Positions 6,142 to 13,625 of a stretch of DNA of 34,136 bases are shown here, piece by piece. Location of the stretch: contig CAJBBX010000159.1 in NCBI GenBank assembly GCA_903951425.1, positions 1-34,136 on the forward strand, given 5' to 3'. The position numbers and the translations under genes were made by a program. The notes beneath the pieces were generated by a model. The model was not told the DNA's origin, ran no database searches, and saw nothing but the letters and a program-made list of their open reading frames with translations. Position 1 is the stretch's first letter; each line of letters begins with the position of its first letter. The stretch is from an uncultured Chthonomonas sp. GTDB lineage: Bacteria > Armatimonadota > Chthonomonadetes > Chthonomonadales > CAJBBX01.

Positions 6142-6471
6142 ATGAAGCTAGTCATTACCGTGGTGCATGACCGGGACAAGAGCCGGATCACCGAGGCCCT
6201 GCTTCGGCACGGCTACAAGTTCACCAAGATCGGCAGCACCGGCGGCTTCCTCCGCGAGGGCAATGTCACGCTGCTCATCGGCGTGGACGACGCCGAAGTG
6301 GAGAAGGTGCTGGGGGTCGTCGGCGACAGCTGCAAGACGCGCGAGCAGTTCGTCAATGTGCTGCCGCCGGACGCCGCTCCCGTGGGCACCTTCATGCCGT
6401 CGCCCGTGAAGGTGCTGGTGGGCGGAGCCGTGGTCTTCGTGGTGGACGTGGAGCGGTTCGAGCGGTTCTAG
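6142..6471 (+). CDS. darA: Cyclic-di-AMP receptor, PII-like (DarA/PstA family)
   Basis: The 109-residue protein starts MKLVITVVHDRDKSRITEAL and contains the family's most conserved segment, FTKIGSTGGFLREGNVTLLIG (about residues 28-48), where the TGGFL loop and neighbours bind c-di-AMP in known structures. It belongs to the PII-like DUF970 family (DarA, PstA), trimeric proteins that bind c-di-AMP; their downstream targets are mostly unknown. The gene has a GAGAGGAA SD and follows tmk. The synthase CdaA and its regulator CdaR are encoded in the same window at 19612-21465, which supports a working c-di-AMP circuit. In Firmicutes a holB gene often follows in this cluster; here an unrelated gene does. 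Confidence 0.93.
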   Translation: MKLVITVVHDRDKSRITEALLRHGYKFTKIGSTGGFLREGNVTLLIGVDDAEVEKVLGVVGDSCKTREQFVNVLPPDAAPVGTFMPSPVKVLVGGAVVFVVDVERFERF

Positions 6472-6513
6472 CGGCTGTCGTCGCCGGTGTCGGCATGACC
6501 AGGGAGCGGGCCT

Positions 6514-6870
6514 GTGGCAAGTTTCGCCATCAGCTATTCGGAACGGGACGACAGCCTCAGCGCCTGGTTCGGCGGCCTTGACGATGGGCCGGCGCGCATC
6601 TACCTGAGCGACAACATCGAGGTCACGTTCACCCGCGACATGTCCGATGCCCGAAGCATCCACATGCAGGAGTTCGGGCGGCTACTGCTGGTGAGCGAGA
6701 CGGAACTGACCGGGCTTCAGGAGATGGAGCCCGACCAGTTCGACCTCGTCTGCGCGCACCTACGCCGATGGCCGCTGGCGCAGTTTGTCCGCGTTACCGA
6801 CATGGAACTGCTCACCGCCCGAGTTGAGGCGCCCTCTGTAGGCGCCCTTCTGAACGAGCCCGAGGAGTAA
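6514..6870 (+). CDS. Hypothetical protein, DUF2283-like
   Basis: This 118-residue protein uses a GTG start at 6514 after GGGAGCGGG. It begins ASFAISYSERDDSLSAWF and continues through RIYLSDNIEVTFTRDMSDA, a strand-rich pattern like DUF2283 proteins ('ISYS...D.L...L.DNI.V'). The C-terminal half is helical, with PDQFDLVCAHLRRWPL. No catalytic motif or membrane segment is seen. It lies 42 bp after darA on the same strand and probably shares its transcript. The DUF link is weak. Confidence 0.65.
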   Translation: MASFAISYSERDDSLSAWFGGLDDGPARIYLSDNIEVTFTRDMSDARSIHMQEFGRLLLVSETELTGLQEMEPDQFDLVCAHLRRWPLAQFVRVTDMELLTARVEAPSVGALLNEPEE

Positions 6871-6909
6871 CCAACCGTGGGCGCATGGCGCCCGGAAAGA
6901 GGCCCGTCT

Positions 6910-7635
6910 GTGACATCGCCAGGCCGTATCGCCCTGCTTGCGCTGGCCGCTGCAGCGCTCTCGCTGAGGCCCGCCGCTGCTGATCCCGCCGCCTCCGCGG
7001 TGCTGAAGAAGGCTGCCCAGGCCGTGCAGGCGGCCAAGACCTACCAGGCGGTCTACGATATGCAGATAGGCGCCGCCGGTGCGCCGAGCATGAAGATGAC
7101 CATCGAGGTGAAGGCGCTCCCCGGCCGCAAGGGCTGGTCGCGGACCAGTCCCATGAACATTACGGCGTACGATGACGGCAAGTCCACCGTGCTCTACTCG
7201 GCGATGGCCAACCGCTTCCAGCGGATGCCGTCGGCACAGGGCAATGCGGCCCTGCAGGTGATCGACCTGACGAAGAACGGCAAGGCGTCGAACTCGCGCA
7301 TCCTTCGCACCGAGACGGTGTCGGGGCGCGCATGCACGGTCGTTGAAATCACGCCCAAAAAGGCTCCGACGGGCCCCGGCATCGGCCGCCTCCTGGCCTA
7401 TGTCGACAAGTCCACCTCGCGCCTGTGCCAGCTCAAGGGCTCGGGCTCGCAGATGGGAATGCAGGGCAAGCCTGTGACGTTCAGCATGACGATGCGGGTC
7501 GTGTCGGAGAAGCTGAACGCGCCCATTGCCGACTCGGTCTTCACCTTCGTGCCGCCCAAGGGCGCCAAGGAGGGCATGATGACCGGACCTGGCCCCGGCC
7601 CGGGCGCCGGCGCACCGCCACCCGGTCGGCCGTAG
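6910..7635 (+). CDS. Secreted LolA-fold-like protein
   Basis: An in-frame ATG exists at 6877, but the GTG at 6910 gives a typical signal peptide (TSPGRIALLALAAAALSLRP then AAA-DP) and lies behind GGAAAGAGG. The mature part starts ASAVLKKAAQAVQAAKTYQA, then has a series of beta strands (YDMQIG, MKMTIEVK, VLYSAMANRFQRMP). This resembles DUF2092 and outer-membrane lipoprotein-sorting (LolA/LolB-fold) proteins: a leading helix, 'TYQA' and a half-barrel. A proline- and glycine-rich tail (GPGPGPGAGAPPPGRP) ends it. A role in binding lipid or polymer outside the membrane is possible but unproven. Confidence 0.75.
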   Translation: MTSPGRIALLALAAAALSLRPAAADPAASAVLKKAAQAVQAAKTYQAVYDMQIGAAGAPSMKMTIEVKALPGRKGWSRTSPMNITAYDDGKSTVLYSAMANRFQRMPSAQGNAALQVIDLTKNGKASNSRILRTETVSGRACTVVEITPKKAPTGPGIGRLLAYVDKSTSRLCQLKGSGSQMGMQGKPVTFSMTMRVVSEKLNAPIADSVFTFVPPKGAKEGMMTGPGPGPGAGAPPPGRP

Positions 7636-7644
7636 GGAGGCCCG

Positions 7645-8688
7645 ATGCCGGCGAGGATCGACGCCAACAAGCGGTTTCTGACGGATCTGTTCGCGGGCCC
7701 CTTCCGAGGCCACGCGGTGATCATGGACCCGCCGGCGGCGGAGGCGTCTGCGCCCGGCGACTACTCGACGTCGTCGCGGCCGGTGCGCGACTACCTCGAC
7801 GGCGTGCTGCGAGACTACGAGGCGAGGGTGCAGTGGTCGCGGATGCTGGGCGACGACGCCGTTCCGTACGCCCGGCTCCTCACCCACACGGCCATCTTCG
7901 CGGCGGCGTTCGGGTGTCCGGTCCACGACTTCGAAGGCTCGAACGCAGCGGCCAGGCCGCTCATCACCACGGCTGGGGAGGCGGATCGCCTGCCGGATCC
8001 GTCTCCTACGTCGGGCGCCCTCGGTCGGATCTTCGAGTTGGCGGGCCTCGTGCGTGACCGCTTGGGGGCTGCCGTGCCGATCACGGGGCCGGACTACCAG
8101 AGCCCGTTCGACATCGCCGCGCTGGTCTGGAATAAGGAGGACCTGTACCGGGCCATCTATGACGCGCCCGATGCGGTGCAGCGGCTTGTGGCCAAATGCA
8201 CGACGCTGGTCCGCTCATTCGTCTCCGAGTACGCGCGCGAGTTCCCGCAGGCGATCCACTCGCACTGTCCCTACTACTGGGCGCCGCCCGGGCTGGGCTT
8301 CTCGCTGTCGGAAGATGAGGCCGGATGCCTATCGCCGGCCATGTTCGACCGGTTCTGTATGCCCTCGCTGGTGGAGTTGTCGGATGCATTTGGCGGGCTG
8401 TTCGTCCACTGCTGCGCCGACGCGGACTATCAGCACCCGCGCCTGCTCCGCGTGCCCAACCTGCGTGCCGTGAACCGCGTCTTCGTTCGCGGCCCCCTTC
8501 CGACGATACGGGACTTCAGCGGCCGGGCGGTCATTATGGTCGCCTGGAGCGACTTGGAGACGGTGAGGGGACTGCTGGACCACTCCCTCCCCAACACGCG
8601 CTGGCTCTTTAATATGCCTGGCCAGGCAATCGACGACGCGCGCCGGACCTTCGCGCAGATGCGTGAGTGGTGTCCACGAACCGACTGA
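7645..8688 (+). CDS. Uroporphyrinogen decarboxylase (URO-D) family-like protein
   Basis: The 347-residue protein has the TIM-barrel pattern of the URO-D/corrinoid-methyltransferase superfamily: GPDYQSPFDIAALVWN in the middle, YAREFPQAIHSH, and later FGGLFVHCCADADYQHPRL. The HCC segment corresponds to the usual HxCG zinc/substrate region of the methyltransferase-like branch. No corrinoid protein or heme genes are nearby, so true heme synthesis is unlikely. Paralogs of this kind are abundant in Armatimonadota, Planctomycetes and Verrucomicrobia, mostly with unknown substrates. Start ATG at 7645 follows GGGAGGCCC. The C-terminus overlaps the next gene by 22 bp. Confidence 0.78.
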   Translation: MPARIDANKRFLTDLFAGPFRGHAVIMDPPAAEASAPGDYSTSSRPVRDYLDGVLRDYEARVQWSRMLGDDAVPYARLLTHTAIFAAAFGCPVHDFEGSNAAARPLITTAGEADRLPDPSPTSGALGRIFELAGLVRDRLGAAVPITGPDYQSPFDIAALVWNKEDLYRAIYDAPDAVQRLVAKCTTLVRSFVSEYAREFPQAIHSHCPYYWAPPGLGFSLSEDEAGCLSPAMFDRFCMPSLVELSDAFGGLFVHCCADADYQHPRLLRVPNLRAVNRVFVRGPLPTIRDFSGRAVIMVAWSDLETVRGLLDHSLPNTRWLFNMPGQAIDDARRTFAQMREWCPRTD

Positions 8689-10751
8689 TCGCGGCCATTC
8701 GCCGTCGCCTGCTTCTGGTGGCCGCCCTTGGCTGGCTTGGGCTGCCCGCCGCACCGGCGACCGCCGGCGAGCGGGCTGCCGATCGGGTCCTCCTTGTGCT
8801 TGTGCCGGGTCTGGGCGGAGCCGAGCTTCGCCGGCCGGATCTGGCATGGCTCCGAGCCACGGCCCCCGAGGCCGGCGCAGGCTGGATGCTCCACCGGGCG
8901 GCGCGTGTGCCGGGCATGCCGGACGCGGAGGCGTCCCTCTATGCCTCGCTGGGTGCGGGCTCCCGTGCCCTGGCCCCCGGCGTCGGCCGCCTCTCGGCGC
9001 CGATCGCCGAGTGGGCCCGGCTGAACCGGGAGCGAGTGGACCACTCAGTAGAACTCGGCCTGCTGGGCTCAAGCCTGGAGCAGGCGGACATCGCGACGGG
9101 GACATGGGGCGAGGCAAGGGGAGCAGGGCTTGAGCGCGGCGCGGTCTCGGCGCTCTGGTCCCGCACCGGTGAAGGCGCGATCTACTCGACCCCGCTCTGC
9201 TCTGAGCCTGCGCCGGGCGAACCGGCGACGCCCTGCGGGATCTGGTCTGATCCTGCGGCCTACAGCGTGCCTGGGTCGGGCCGATGGGTGGCCGCCTGGC
9301 AGTTCGGTGACCTGGCCCGCGCGATGGACGCCGCCGAGCTCTGCACGCCGGAGGCCGCCGAAGCCCATACAGCTGCAGCCCTCGGGAGACTGAAGCGACT
9401 GGTCAAGCGGGCCCGCTCGCAGCAATCGACCGATGCTCAGATGCAGGTCTGGGTCGTAGGGCTACCGGCGCCGCCGGCCGGCGCGGCTCGGCAACGGCTG
9501 GGGCCGGTACTTCTGTTCGGCGCAGAGCCCGGTCCTCTTCGAGGGCCCTCGACCCGGCGCGTCGGGATGGTTCTGAACACCGACCTGGCGCCGGCGCTTC
9601 TGGCCACGCTCGGCGTGCCGGTTCCGCGCGGCCTGGTGGGCCGACCATGGTCCGTGGATGCTGCAACGCGTCAGGGCTCTCCGGCATGGCTGGCCATCGA
9701 CGACGAGGTGGTGGCACACGCCGCGCGGGTCCGGGTCACGGGTGGTTGGCCCGTGGCCCAGCTCATCGTGCTGCTGGCAACCCTTGGCCTGACGGTCTGG
9801 CGGGCGCGCAGGTTGCAGGCGGCTCCAATGGTTCGCGGTCTGGGCGCGTGGCTTGTCCAGATGCCCGCGATTCTCTGCCTTGCGGGCTGCGCACCGGCGG
9901 GAGTGCCCGCGCTTGCCCTGGCGGCGATGGTTGGCGTCGCCTCTGCGGCTCTGCCTGTGTGGCTGGCTCGGGGCGGCTCCGGGGTCCGCCTTGTGGCGCG
10001 GCTACCGTTGGCGCTGGCGCTGCTGGTGGCCGCCGACCTGGCGCTGGGCGGGCGACTCGTGCAGCGCTCCCTCTTCGGCTACACGGCGCTGGAGGGCGCC
10101 CGGTTCTACGGCATCGGCAACGAGATGTCCGGTGCGATGCTTGTCGGCGTGGTTGCGGGCTTCCTGTTGCTGCCGGCCGGCGCGGCCGCGGCGATCGCCC
10201 TCGGGTTGGCCGTCGTGTCCGCTTCGCCGGGGCATGGCGCCGACGCCGGTGGGGGAGTGGCCCTGGCAGTGGCGGCCGTAGCGGGTCTTTCGGCCGCTTG
10301 GCCGCTTCGGGTCAGGCTGGCTGCGCTGGCCCTCACCGTCTGCGCTGTGGCGGCGGTCGTGGGCGGCTTGGCCCTTGTCGACGCGCGGTCCGCCGGTGGC
10401 GCCAGCCATCTGGGCCTGGCCGTGGCGAACGCCGACTATGCGGCCACCATCGGCCGCAAGCTGGCCATGAACGCCTATCTGGCGCTGCACAGCCCCTGGT
10501 CGCCATGTCTTGTCGTGGGCGTTCTGGCCCTGTCATGGCGGCGGACCGGAGGCTTCCGCTCGCCTGAGGCCTCTGCGGCGTTCTGGGCCGGGGGAGCGGC
10601 GCTGCTGCTCCTGAATGACTCCGGCGTGGTGGCCGCTGCCGTGGCGACGCTGGGGTGCGTGGGCCTTCTGGCGGACCTGCGTCCAGAGGCAGCACTTGAC
10701 AAACCGGCTACCCAACCGCATACTGAACCGGTCGAGGCACACTTCCTCTGA
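8667..10751 (+). CDS. Membrane protein with N-terminal alkaline-phosphatase-like domain
   Basis: The protein (694 residues; GTG at 8667, alternative GTG at 8670) has a signal peptide (LLLVAALGWLGLPAAPATA). An extracytoplasmic domain follows, with VLLVLVPGLGG near residues 43-53 and DLAPALLATLGVPVPRGLVG near residues 308-327. That opening and ending are typical of the alkaline-phosphatase/sulfatase fold, although the usual metal ligands are not obvious. From residue 360 on there are about ten hydrophobic helices, with the conserved-looking RFYGIGNEMSG and LNDSGVVAA segments that recur in a family of bacterial membrane proteins. Substrate unknown. It overlaps the URO-D-like gene and sits upstream of rsfS. 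Confidence 0.75.
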   Translation: MVSTNRLIAAIRRRLLLVAALGWLGLPAAPATAGERAADRVLLVLVPGLGGAELRRPDLAWLRATAPEAGAGWMLHRAARVPGMPDAEASLYASLGAGSRALAPGVGRLSAPIAEWARLNRERVDHSVELGLLGSSLEQADIATGTWGEARGAGLERGAVSALWSRTGEGAIYSTPLCSEPAPGEPATPCGIWSDPAAYSVPGSGRWVAAWQFGDLARAMDAAELCTPEAAEAHTAAALGRLKRLVKRARSQQSTDAQMQVWVVGLPAPPAGAARQRLGPVLLFGAEPGPLRGPSTRRVGMVLNTDLAPALLATLGVPVPRGLVGRPWSVDAATRQGSPAWLAIDDEVVAHAARVRVTGGWPVAQLIVLLATLGLTVWRARRLQAAPMVRGLGAWLVQMPAILCLAGCAPAGVPALALAAMVGVASAALPVWLARGGSGVRLVARLPLALALLVAADLALGGRLVQRSLFGYTALEGARFYGIGNEMSGAMLVGVVAGFLLLPAGAAAAIALGLAVVSASPGHGADAGGGVALAVAAVAGLSAAWPLRVRLAALALTVCAVAAVVGGLALVDARSAGGASHLGLAVANADYAATIGRKLAMNAYLALHSPWSPCLVVGVLALSWRRTGGFRSPEASAAFWAGGAALLLLNDSGVVAAAVATLGCVGLLADLRPEAALDKPATQPHTEPVEAHFL

Positions 10752-10809
10752 GCGGCTGTTGCCGTGCGTGGGGCAGGTCGTCGCCGACCCTGGAGGATAT
10801 AGTCACGTA

Positions 10810-11181
10810 ATGACAGCCGAGGAGAAGCTTAACCTCGCGGTAACTGCCGCCGACGCGAAGCAGGCGCGAGACCTGACCATACTGGATCTGCGGGGCCGAA
10901 CTCTGGTCACCGACTACTTCGTCATCTGCTGCGGCACCTCGACGACCCACATCCGAACCCTCTCTGATGCCGTGGTGGAGGCCATGAAGAGGGCCGGCAT
11001 GGGTGGCATTCGCGTGGAGGGATACGAGGGCGCACGCTGGGTCCTGATGGACTACGGCGATGTCGTCGTGCATGTCATGGACGCCGAGCAGCGCGAGTAC
11101 TACCAGCTTGAGAGCTACTGGCAGGGAGCTCCCATGCTCGACGCGGCCGAGATCGTTTCCGAATCGGGAGACGAGGAGTAG
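10810..11181 (+). CDS. rsfS: Ribosomal silencing factor RsfS
   Basis: The 123-residue protein matches RsfS (Iojap family): ARDLTILDLRGRTLVTDYFV, then CGTSTTHIRTLSDAV, and GYEGARWVLMDYGDVVVHVM with QREYYQLESYW. RsfS binds ribosomal protein uL14 and blocks subunit joining under starvation. The start is the ATG at 10810, with GGAGG 13 nt upstream, a slightly long spacing; the longer reading frame from 10615 overlaps the previous gene and is not used. In many bacteria rsfS follows nadD, which is absent here. The next gene begins 2 bp after its stop. Confidence 0.95.
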   Translation: MTAEEKLNLAVTAADAKQARDLTILDLRGRTLVTDYFVICCGTSTTHIRTLSDAVVEAMKRAGMGGIRVEGYEGARWVLMDYGDVVVHVMDAEQREYYQLESYWQGAPMLDAAEIVSESGDEE

Positions 11182-11183
11182 CC

Positions 11184-11999
11184 ATGGCAGCGCCGGTCGG
11201 CCGGACAGACCAGGGCCCCGAGGGCGACGACCGCATCCTGGCCGAGGCGCTGGCCAAGCGCGGCGTCCAGGCAGATGAGATCGCCCGGCTCCTGGCGCTC
11301 GGCGCCAAGCCGGCGGCCAAGGAGCCTCAGCCGGCGCAGCCTGTCGAAGACGTGCAGCCCGATGCGCACTTCGTTCCGCATCCGACGGTGCAGTTCCCGG
11401 AGTTGCGCGACTCAACGGATGAAGAGAAGCAGCAGGCCGACCGCCTGCTGCTGAACGCCAACATCCTGCGACGGCGGGGCGATGTGAAGGGCGCCGAGGC
11501 CGAGGTCTGCGCGGCGCTGCAGTTGGTGCCCGGCGACGCCGCTGCACTGGAGATGTACGGCGACCTGCTGCAAGCCACGGGTCGGGTGGATGACGCCTTG
11601 GCGGCCTACGAGCGGTCGGTGAAAGCGGGTCCCGGACGGGCCGGAGCCGAACGAAAGTATGCGGCGCTCTCGGTCCAGCAGGTCCCCATTCCGCCGGGCC
11701 TTTACAACGAAACCGGGCACCGGGGCGCCCACGTCGCTGTGCTGCTATCGGCGCTGATGCCCGGAATCGGGCAGATCTACCTCGGCGATACCAGCAAGGG
11801 CCTGCTCTTCCTGCTCCTGGCTCTCATCATGGTCTACCTGCTGGGATGGACGGGCCTCGGCTGGGTGCCTGGCCTTGGGCCGGGGCCGGCTTTCTGGCCG
11901 CTCGCGATCATGGCGGCGGTGGTCTACATCTTCAACCTGGTGGACGCGCGCTCCTCAGCAGGTCGCCAGAGCAAGGCGCGGTCGGGCTGGGAGGTCTGA
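11184..11999 (+). CDS. TPR protein with C-terminal membrane helices
   Basis: This 271-residue protein has three parts. Residues 1-75 are low-complexity, with AKRGVQADEIARLLALG and a PAAKEPQPAQPVEDVQP linker. Residues 80-150 form two or three tetratricopeptide-like helical pairs (ANILRRRGDVKGAEAEVCAA, then EMYGDLLQATGRVDDALAAY). Residues 185-260 hold two to three membrane helices beginning LLSALMPGIGQIYLGDTSKG, which is the TM2-domain-like PG-x-GQ-x-Y-x-G-x-x-x-KG signature. A SD (GAGGAG) precedes the ATG. It is probably co-transcribed with rsfS and the run ends at a strong terminator. Function unknown; it may be a membrane scaffold. Confidence 0.75.
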   Translation: MAAPVGRTDQGPEGDDRILAEALAKRGVQADEIARLLALGAKPAAKEPQPAQPVEDVQPDAHFVPHPTVQFPELRDSTDEEKQQADRLLLNANILRRRGDVKGAEAEVCAALQLVPGDAAALEMYGDLLQATGRVDDALAAYERSVKAGPGRAGAERKYAALSVQQVPIPPGLYNETGHRGAHVAVLLSALMPGIGQIYLGDTSKGLLFLLLALIMVYLLGWTGLGWVPGLGPGPAFWPLAIMAAVVYIFNLVDARSSAGRQSKARSGWEV

Positions 12000-12037
12000 T
12001 CGGCCACCCCTCTTCCATGCGGCGCTCGCCGGAGGCA

Positions 12038-12073
12038 GAGAAGGGGACGGCCTGCGGTGGCCGTCCCCTTCTC
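12038..12073. terminator. Strong bidirectional intrinsic terminator-like hairpin
   Basis: A perfect 15-bp inverted repeat (GAGAAGGGGACGGCC at 12038-12052 and its complement at 12059-12073) with a 6-nt loop sits between the convergent TPR/membrane gene and metK. There is little T-run on either side, but stem length and position make it a likely terminator for both. Confidence 0.8.
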
Positions 12074-12090
12074 CGTGTGATGCCCGTCGG

Positions 12091-13251
12091 CTAGGCGCGC
12101 AGCGCTGCCGCCAGGTCCGTGGCTTCCCAGGTGAAGCCCGCGTGGCCGAAGTGGCCGTTCTTGGCCGTCTGCTGGTAGCGGACGCGGCTGTGATCGGTCA
12201 GGCCAAGCCGCTCGATGATGAACGCAGGCCGCAGGTCGATGAGGCTCCGGTCCTGCAGCCGGGCGGCGATGTGGCTCTCCGGCACGGTGGCCGTTCCGAA
12301 GGTATCCACGAAGATGCTCACCGGCTGTGCCACGCCTATGGCGTAGGCAAGCTGGATCTCGCACTTGGTGGCGAGGCCGGCCGCGACGACGTTCTTGGCC
12401 AGATAGCGGGCGACGTAGGCCGCCGACCGATCCACCTTCGACGGGTCTTTGCCCGAGAAGGCGCCGCCGCCGTGGCGGGCGTAGCCGCCGTAGGTGTCCA
12501 CGATGATCTTACGGCCCGTGACGCCCGTGTCGCCCTGCGGACCGCCGATGACGAACTGCCCGGTGGGGTTCACGTGGTACTTGATCTTGCTCGTCACCAG
12601 CGGTGCGTACTCCTTCAGCACCGGCTCGACGACGGTCTCGATGACGCGGCGCTCGACTTCCTCCCGTGAGAGGCCGTCCTCGTGCTGGGCGGCGAAGACG
12701 ATGGTGTCGATGTGGTCGGGCTTGCCGTCGGCGTAGACCAGAGTGACCTGAGACTTGCCGTCAGGCCGGAAGCCCAGCGACTTGTCCGCCTTGCGCGCGG
12801 CGGTGTATCGTGCAGTGAGCTTATGGGCAACGGTGATGGGGAGCGGCATCAGCTCGGCGGTCTCGTCGCAGGCGTAGCCGAACATCATGCCCTGGTCGCC
12901 GGCGCCCTGCTCTTCCTTCGAGCGGTTGACGCCTGCGGCGATGTTGACCGACTGGGCCTGGATGGCCAGCATCACGCCGGTGGTGTGGCCGTCGAACCCG
13001 ACGTTGGTGTTGTCGTAGCCGACCTCGACGATGGTATCGCGCACGAGCTGGGCCATCTCAACATAGGCTGTGGTGGTGAGCTCGCCGGCGATCACGGCCA
13101 GGCCGCGGGTCAGCAGCGTCTCAAGCGCCACCCGGGAGGCCGGGTCCTGCGCCAGAAGCGCGTCCAGCACCGCATCGCTGATCTGGTCGGCCAGTTTGTC
13201 GGGATGTCCCTCGGTAACGCTTTCTGATGTGAAGAGCTTAATGTCGGCCAA
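12091..13251 (-). CDS. metK: S-adenosylmethionine synthetase
   Basis: MetK makes SAM from methionine and ATP. All family motifs are present: [20 protein letters not shown] (7-26), [15 protein letters not shown] (116-130) and the [19 protein letters not shown] loop (from 261). At 386 residues it is full length. The start codon is TTG at 13251; it reads as TTG GCC GAC ATT and lies 7 nt after an AAAGGAG SD, and no in-frame ATG fits the family start. Expression is controlled by a SAM-I riboswitch and terminator in the 5' leader, a textbook negative feedback by its product. Its promoter is shared back-to-back with the ABC ATPase gene. Confidence 0.97.
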   Translation of the reverse strand: MADIKLFTSESVTEGHPDKLADQISDAVLDALLAQDPASRVALETLLTRGLAVIAGELTTTAYVEMAQLVRDTIVEVGYDNTNVGFDGHTTGVMLAIQAQSVNIAAGVNRSKEEQGAGDQGMMFGYACDETAELMPLPITVAHKLTARYTAARKADKSLGFRPDGKSQVTLVYADGKPDHIDTIVFAAQHEDGLSREEVERRVIETVVEPVLKEYAPLVTSKIKYHVNPTGQFVIGGPQGDTGVTGRKIIVDTYGGYARHGGGAFSGKDPSKVDRSAAYVARYLAKNVVAAGLATKCEIQLAYAIGVAQPVSIFVDTFGTATVPESHIAARLQDRSLIDLRPAFIIERLGLTDHSRVRYQQTAKNGHFGHAGFTWEATDLAAALRA

Positions 13252-13297
13252 TGAGCCGCTCCTTTCCCCGGCGCGTCAGACGCCCGGATGCCCGGTC

Positions 13298-13336
13298 ACA
13301 AAACGAAATGGCCCCTCTCCAAAGGAAAGGGGCCAT
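13298..13336 (-). terminator. Riboswitch-controlled intrinsic terminator in the metK leader
   Basis: On the minus strand ATGGCCCCTTTCC pairs with GGAGAGGGGCCAT (13308-13336; one mismatch, 3-nt loop), followed by a T-rich TTCGTTTTGTG. The 5' arm GCCCCTT (13327-13333) can instead pair with AAGGGGC (13360-13366), which is the 3' side of riboswitch helix P1. This gives an antiterminator that excludes both P1 and the terminator. SAM-bound aptamer would therefore cause termination upstream of metK. Confidence 0.9.
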
Positions 13337-13362
13337 CACAAAGTCTGTGAGTCGCCGTTGCC

Positions 13363-13468
13363 CCTTATCTCGCAGCGTTGGCTGCCCGGATTTAGCACCT
13401 GCCTCGCCGGCGAGCGAGGTGGTTGTTGTGGCATCGTAGGGCCGGTCCCTCCGCCACTCTGGATAAGG
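13363..13468 (-). promoter_or_regulatory. SAM-I (S-box) riboswitch aptamer
   Basis: The minus strand shows the full S-box layout. P1 is CCTTATC (13468-13462) with GATAAGG (13369-13363). Next is AGAGTGGCGGAGGGA with the GGCCC of the P2 region, and GTGGC/GCCAC closes P2, including the kink-turn. AACAACC leads into P3 (CCTCGC/GCGAGG). Then come GGTGCTAAATCC, P4 (GCAGC/GCTGC), and GAGATAAGG. These match the consensus of SAM-I riboswitches. It lies about 110 nt upstream of metK and precedes a terminator that competes with P1, so SAM should repress metK by premature termination. The ACAACAACC in place of the usual GGCAACC is a mild variant. Confidence 0.95.
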
Positions 13469-13483
13469 CAAACACTATCCCAC

Positions 13484-13513
13484 ACCATACCTCGCAACTC
13501 CGGTGGTAGTCAA
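13484..13513 (-). promoter_or_regulatory. metK promoter
   Basis: On the minus strand TTGACT (13513-13508) and TATGGT (13489-13484) are 18 bp apart, a good vegetative -35/-10 pair. Transcription would begin a few bases before the riboswitch P1 helix at 13468, which fits an S-box leader. Confidence 0.65.
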
Positions 13514-13581
13514 GGCCGGTGGGCGTCTGACCCGAGCCGGCTCCGTGCGTGCCACCGGTCGGGGCCAGGCGTTTGTGTGTC

Positions 13582-13590
13582 TGGTACAAT
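13582..13590 (+). promoter_or_regulatory. Extended -10 promoter of the sugar-type ABC ATPase gene
   Basis: TGGTACAAT (TG at 13582-13583, TACAAT at 13585-13590) forms an extended -10 element 36 nt before the GTG start at 13626. No clear -35 is visible. It stands back-to-back with the metK promoter. Confidence 0.5.
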
Positions 13591-13625
13591 CGGTGCAGTG
13601 CCTTGGGAGTGCATGGGAGGTCCCC

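Noticed and set aside
7645-8688. Heme-biosynthesis uroporphyrinogen decarboxylase (hemE)
   Set aside because: No other heme genes are near and the sequence fits the divergent URO-D-fold/methyltransferase-like branch better.
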